64,000 nucleotides of DNA from Pseudomonas fulva 12-X (GTDB taxonomy: Bacteria > Pseudomonadota > Gammaproteobacteria > Pseudomonadales > Pseudomonadaceae), in the NCBI RefSeq assembly GCF_000213805.1, contig NC_015556.1, positions 620,001 through 684,000 on the forward strand, in the 5' to 3' direction. The translations under genes were made by a program, and so were the position numbers. Positions 60,519-64,000 of the stretch are shown one piece after another; within the stretch, counting starts at the first letter, position 1, and the number at the start of each line of letters is the position of its first letter. The notes beneath the pieces are model-generated. The model was not told where the DNA came from. It did no database searches and saw only the letters and a program-made list of their open reading frames with translations.

Positions 60519-61166
60519 TTAGATACGGTAGGTGGTTTTGGTCATGACCTTGGACAGCAGCGTCATGCCCAACTTGATCGGCGCGGGGAAGCGCACGCCG
60601 CCGGCATCCAGCGCGCTGTTGGCGTGCTCCAGCTCATCACTGCGCATCTGTTCGAGAATGGCCCGGGACTTGTTGTCCTGCTCGGGGATCTGTTCCAGAT
60701 GCTCGTCCAGGTGCTTGACCACCTGATCCTCGGTCGCGGCCACGAAGCCCAGGCTGACCCGGTCGCTGACCAGACCGGCCACCGCACCCACCCCGAACGA
60801 CAGACCGTAGAACAGCGGATTCAGCACGCTGGGGTGGCTGCCCAGCTGGCGGATGCGTTGCTCGCACCAGGCCAGGTGATCGATTTCCTCATCCGCCGCA
60901 TGCTCCATGGCTTCACGCACGCGCGGCAGCCTGGCGGTCAGCGCTTGGCCCTGATACAGCGCCTGAGCGCACACCTCGCCGGTGTGGTTGATACGCATCA
61001 GCCCGGCGATATGACGGGTCTGCTGGGTATCGAGCTCGGCTTCCTGTTCGACGATGGCAGGCGACGGGCGCGAGGGTTGGCCGCTGAAAGGCAGCAGCGT
61101 GCGCAGTGCCATATCGGCCTGCAGCAGCAGGCGGTCGACGGGCGAATACTGGCGGTCGTTGGCCAT
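60519..61166 (-). CDS. coq7: 3-demethoxyubiquinol hydroxylase
   Basis: The 215-residue di-iron enzyme performs the last hydroxylation in ubiquinone synthesis. Iron ligands are visible in [32 protein letters not shown] and the C-terminal ELEHANSAL. It lies between the OsmC-like gene and the AAA+ gene; I recall speD lying in this interval in P. aeruginosa, and it is absent here. Confidence 0.95.
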   Translation of the reverse strand: MANDRQYSPVDRLLLQADMALRTLLPFSGQPSRPSPAIVEQEAELDTQQTRHIAGLMRINHTGEVCAQALYQGQALTARLPRVREAMEHAADEEIDHLAWCEQRIRQLGSHPSVLNPLFYGLSFGVGAVAGLVSDRVSLGFVAATEDQVVKHLDEHLEQIPEQDNKSRAILEQMRSDELEHANSALDAGGVRFPAPIKLGMTLLSKVMTKTTYRI

Positions 61167-61339
61167 GAGGTTTCTCCGGCGATGACATGAGGGGGCAGTT
61201 TACCGCAAACCGCCCGTACACAGCTTGGAGCGTCGTTTAGCCGCAACTGTGCGGCCCATCTATCGGCCCGCATTCGCCTATTGCTTGCGCCGGGTGGTTG
61301 GCAGGACTATTGGCTGCCGCTTGGGCATAAGGAGTTGCT

Positions 61340-62821
61340 GTGAAGAACGATATTCACGATCTGGGGCTGGTGCTCGATTCCAAGGTCAAGTTGGTACTGA
61401 TCGAGTCCTGGGACGAGCGGCGGGTGCTGGAAACCCTCACCGGCCTGGCGGTGCGCCGCGGGTTAAGCCTGTTCACCTGGTCGATCACCGAGGGTTTGCG
61501 GCGCGGCGACATCGCTGGCGAGGCCTTCGCCAATGGCAACAGCCATGAGCCCGAGGCGGCGTTGCGGCTGATCAAGGCCGATCCGCAGGCGAGCCTCTAC
61601 GTGATGTGCGACCTGCATCCGTTTCTCGACGACAACCCCAAGCTGGTGCGCCTGCTCAAGGAAGTGGCCATGGCCGACGGTACCCATGCGCCGACCCTGG
61701 TGCTGGTGTCCCATGCCTGCAGGTTGCCGCCGGAAGTGCAGCGTTACGCGGCGCGCTTCAACCTGGCGCTGCCGGGTGAGGACGAACTGCTAGCCATCGT
61801 GCGCGAGGAAGCGGCGCGCTGGAGCGAGCGCAACCGCAACCGTCGGGTACGCACCGATAACCGCACCCTGCAGCAGGTGGTAAAGAACCTGCGCGGCATG
61901 AGCCACGCCGAAGCGCGGCTGCTGGCGCGCAACCTGATCTGCGACGACGGCGCCATCACCCAGGAAGACTTGCCGGAGCTGAACAAGGCCAAGTTCGAGC
62001 TGCTCGATCTGGACGGCGTGCTCAGCTACGAACATGATACGGCGCGGTTTGCCGATGTCGGTGGGCTGGCCAATCTCAAGCGCTGGCTGGGCGAGCGCCA
62101 GCGCATCTTCTTCGCCGGCGAAGGTGTGGACATTCCCAAAGGTGTTTTGTTGGTCGGCGTGCAGGGCTCGGGCAAGAGCCTGGCCGCCAAGGCGGTTGCC
62201 GGCTTGTGGGGGCTGCCGCTACTGCGCCTGGATTTCGGCTGCCTGTACAACAAATTCTTCGGTGAGACCGAGCGTAATTTGCGTGAGGCGCTGGCGCTGG
62301 CCGAGCAGATGTCGCCGTGCGTGCTGTGGGTCGACGAGATTGAAAAGGGGCTGGCCAGTGGTGACCAGGACGGTGGCGTCAGCCAGCGCGTGCTGGGCAC
62401 CCTGTTGACCTGGATGGCCGAGCGCAAGTCCTCGGTGTTCATGGTCGCCACCGCCAACGTGATCGATCGCCTGCCACCGGAGCTGGTGCGCAAGGGGCGT
62501 TTCGACGAGCTGTTCTTCGTCGATCTACCGGAGGTCGAAATCCGCGCCGAGATCTTCCGTATTCATCTGCAGCGCCGCGAGCTGGATTGCTCTGCCTTCG
62601 ACCTGGCTCAGCTGGCGGCGGCGTCCGAGGGGTTTTCCGGTGCCGAGATCGAGCAGGTGGTGGTCAGTGCCCTGTATGCAGCTCAGGCGCAGCAGCAGGC
62701 GGTCGATACCGGCACGCTGCTGCACGGCATTCAGGCCACGGCGCCGCTGTCGGTGATCATGTCCGAGCGCCTCGCCGAACTGCGGGCCTGGGCGCGCGGG
62801 CGGACGGTCAGCGCCAACTGA
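61340..62821 (+). CDS. AAA+ ATPase, 493 aa
   Basis: A GTG start at 61340 follows AAGGAG. The N-terminal half (about 1-235) is a family-specific domain (LVLIESWDERRVLETL). The C-terminal AAA+ module has Walker A (VGVQGSGKSLAAKAVAG), Walker B (CVLWVDEIEKGL), sensor 1 (VFMVATANVIDRLP) and the arginine finger (LVRKGRFDELFFVDLP). It resembles FtsH-like AAA modules without the protease. The role is unknown. Confidence 0.9.
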   Translation: MKNDIHDLGLVLDSKVKLVLIESWDERRVLETLTGLAVRRGLSLFTWSITEGLRRGDIAGEAFANGNSHEPEAALRLIKADPQASLYVMCDLHPFLDDNPKLVRLLKEVAMADGTHAPTLVLVSHACRLPPEVQRYAARFNLALPGEDELLAIVREEAARWSERNRNRRVRTDNRTLQQVVKNLRGMSHAEARLLARNLICDDGAITQEDLPELNKAKFELLDLDGVLSYEHDTARFADVGGLANLKRWLGERQRIFFAGEGVDIPKGVLLVGVQGSGKSLAAKAVAGLWGLPLLRLDFGCLYNKFFGETERNLREALALAEQMSPCVLWVDEIEKGLASGDQDGGVSQRVLGTLLTWMAERKSSVFMVATANVIDRLPPELVRKGRFDELFFVDLPEVEIRAEIFRIHLQRRELDCSAFDLAQLAAASEGFSGAEIEQVVVSALYAAQAQQQAVDTGTLLHGIQATAPLSVIMSERLAELRAWARGRTVSAN

Positions 62822-62824
62822 GGG

Positions 62825-63613
62825 TCAGGTGCGGATGAAGCGGCGGTTGAGACGCGCCGCGACGCGGCGCACCAACCAGCGCGGGAACAGCCTGGGCGCC
62901 ATCGTCAGCAGACGATTGCGCCAACCCGGCACGATGATCGCGCGGTTACGCTCCAGGCCGCGCACGGCGATCAGCGCCACCTCTTCGGCGCTGAGCATCA
63001 GCTTGCCGCGCTCGAGTGACGATCCGTCGAGCTGCGCATTGCGGAAGAAGGCGCTGTGGGTCGGGCCTGGGCACAGTACCGACACCTTGACGCCGTGTGG
63101 GCGAAGCTCCTCACGCAAGCCTTCGGAGAAATGCAGCACGTAGGCCTTGCTGGCGTAATAGCTGCTCATCCACGGGCCGGGCTGAAAGGCAGCGACCGAG
63201 GCGATATTGAGAATCTGCCCGTGGCCGCGCGCCGCCATCACCGTACCGATGGCATGGCAAAGCCGCGCCAGGGCCAGCACGTTGAGTTCCAGCAACTGCT
63301 GTTCGCGGCGCCAGTCCTGGGCGACGAAGGCGCCACCGCTGCCGATACCTGCGTTGTTCACCAGCAGCTCGATGACCTGGCCGTTCTGCTCCAGTTCGTG
63401 GAGCAGCCCGGAGAGTTGCAGGGGTTCGCTGAGATCGCAGACGCGAAATAGCACATCCACGGAAAAGCGCTGGGTCAGCTCGTAGGCGATGCTTTCCAGC
63501 GCATCACGCTTGCGCGCGACGAGAATCAGATTACGCCCGCGGCGGGCCAGCGCTTCGGCCAGCGCCAGGCCGATGCCGCTCGAGGCACCGGTAACCAGGG
63601 CATAACGTGACAT
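62825..63613 (-). CDS. Short-chain dehydrogenase/reductase
   Basis: The 262-residue protein has the NAD(P)-binding motif TGASSGIGLALAEAL, NNAGIGSGG, and the catalytic serine-tyrosine-lysine (NIASVAAF, YYASKAYVL). GGAGAG precedes the start at 63613. The substrate is unknown. It ends 3 bases after the convergent AAA+ gene stop. Confidence 0.92.
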   Translation of the reverse strand: MSRYALVTGASSGIGLALAEALARRGRNLILVARKRDALESIAYELTQRFSVDVLFRVCDLSEPLQLSGLLHELEQNGQVIELLVNNAGIGSGGAFVAQDWRREQQLLELNVLALARLCHAIGTVMAARGHGQILNIASVAAFQPGPWMSSYYASKAYVLHFSEGLREELRPHGVKVSVLCPGPTHSAFFRNAQLDGSSLERGKLMLSAEEVALIAVRGLERNRAIIVPGWRNRLLTMAPRLFPRWLVRRVAARLNRRFIRT

Positions 63614-63720
63614 GAGGCTCTCCAAACACCGTGCAGTTCAGGTGCATAGCCTATCCGCAACCGACCTGTCGGCGCTGCAATCGCAGCCGCTTCGAAGAAA
63701 ATAAACTGCTCGGCAGCCGA

Positions 63721-64000
63721 TCAACTGCCCTTGAGCAGTTCCCCGAACAGGCCACCGAAGAGGGCAAGCATGGCGAAACCGCTGAGGAAGATCATCAGCA
63801 GACCGCCGATGAACAGAATCAGGAAGATACCGGCGACCAGATTCACGCCCAGGCTGTTGGGCGGTGGCGGCGGACCGTAGCGGTTGCTACCGGCAGGGCC
63901 TGGCACCACCATCATGATGATCCAGAACACGCTGCTGATGAGCGGCACCACATTGAGCAGCCACAACCAGCCGGACCAGCCCATGTCGTGCAGGCGCTGC
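63721..64000 (-). CDS. DUF805 membrane protein (5' end beyond window)
   Basis: The frame stays open through the window edge, reading ...RLHDMGWSGWLWLL, so an ATG at 63984 is internal to a longer gene. The RLHD-GxSGW start of the conserved core and GSNRYGPPPPPN match DUF805. The C-terminal part has two more hydrophobic segments. It is a multi-pass membrane protein of unknown function. Confidence 0.8.
   Translation of the reverse strand, partial: QRLHDMGWSGWLWLLNVVPLISSVFWIIMMVVPGPAGSNRYGPPPPPNSLGVNLVAGIFLILFIGGLLMIFLSGFAMLALFGGLFGELLKGS

Overview
The window is a GC-rich gammaproteobacterial chromosome segment whose gene content fits the genus Pseudomonas: vfr, coq7, the ampDE pair, the fruBKA phosphotransferase operon with fruR, split trpE and trpGDC loci, and REP-type repeats with the GTGGGAGCG core. 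I cannot fix the species. Gene calls come from reading the sequence and from remembered family features; no database search was run.

Layout. 1-9.3 kb: the 3' part of a PAS hybrid histidine kinase, a three-subunit membrane gluconate 2-dehydrogenase-type operon (minus strand), a soluble PAS-PAS chemoreceptor and a DUF1654 gene behind a LexA-type box. 9.4-13.7 kb: a PAS histidine kinase, then a small low-GC island between an 85%-identical 75-bp direct repeat and tRNA-Thr(TGT); it holds a PIN-like protein, a multi-pass membrane protein and a decayed second DUF1654 copy. 13.9-18.2 kb: a methyltransferase and a basic amino-acid ABC transporter. 18.4-25.9 kb: a signalling cluster of two hybrid kinases, two lone receiver proteins, a CheR and a receiver-less CheB. 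26.3-44.1 kb: the trp region. trpE and trpGDC each lie behind a Trp-rich leader peptide (ending RWRWRA). About 13.7 kb separates trpE from trpG, the interval that carries R/F pyocins in P. aeruginosa. Here it holds a 5-oxoproline/carboxylase/NRAMP operon with a GntR regulator, then prtN, prtR, an antiterminator-like gene and a complete lysis set (holin, endolysin, Rz/Rz1 spanins), but no tail genes. A GH5 endoglucanase-type gene sits inside the lysis set. 44.1-50 kb: nadC, a DUF1631 gene, ampD-ampE and a TatD-type nuclease. 50.3-59.1 kb: AsmA, fruR and fruBKA. 59.1-64 kb: vfr, an OsmC-like gene, coq7, an AAA+ ATPase, an SDR oxidoreductase and a truncated DUF805 gene.

The main candidate for something undescribed is 35.3-40.3 kb. 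It looks like a PrtR/PrtN-controlled (hence probably DNA-damage-controlled) lysis module that has lost or never had a particle, with a leaderless GH5 glycanase as its only obvious cargo. Its layout (Q-like gene, promoter, strong hairpin, lysis genes) resembles the lambda late operon. Second is the small tRNA-Thr island with its PIN-like and membrane protein pair. Dispersed palindromic repeats (REP, a 95-bp repeat, 140-bp MITE-like elements and a longer repeat with a REP core) mark several of the rearranged junctions.
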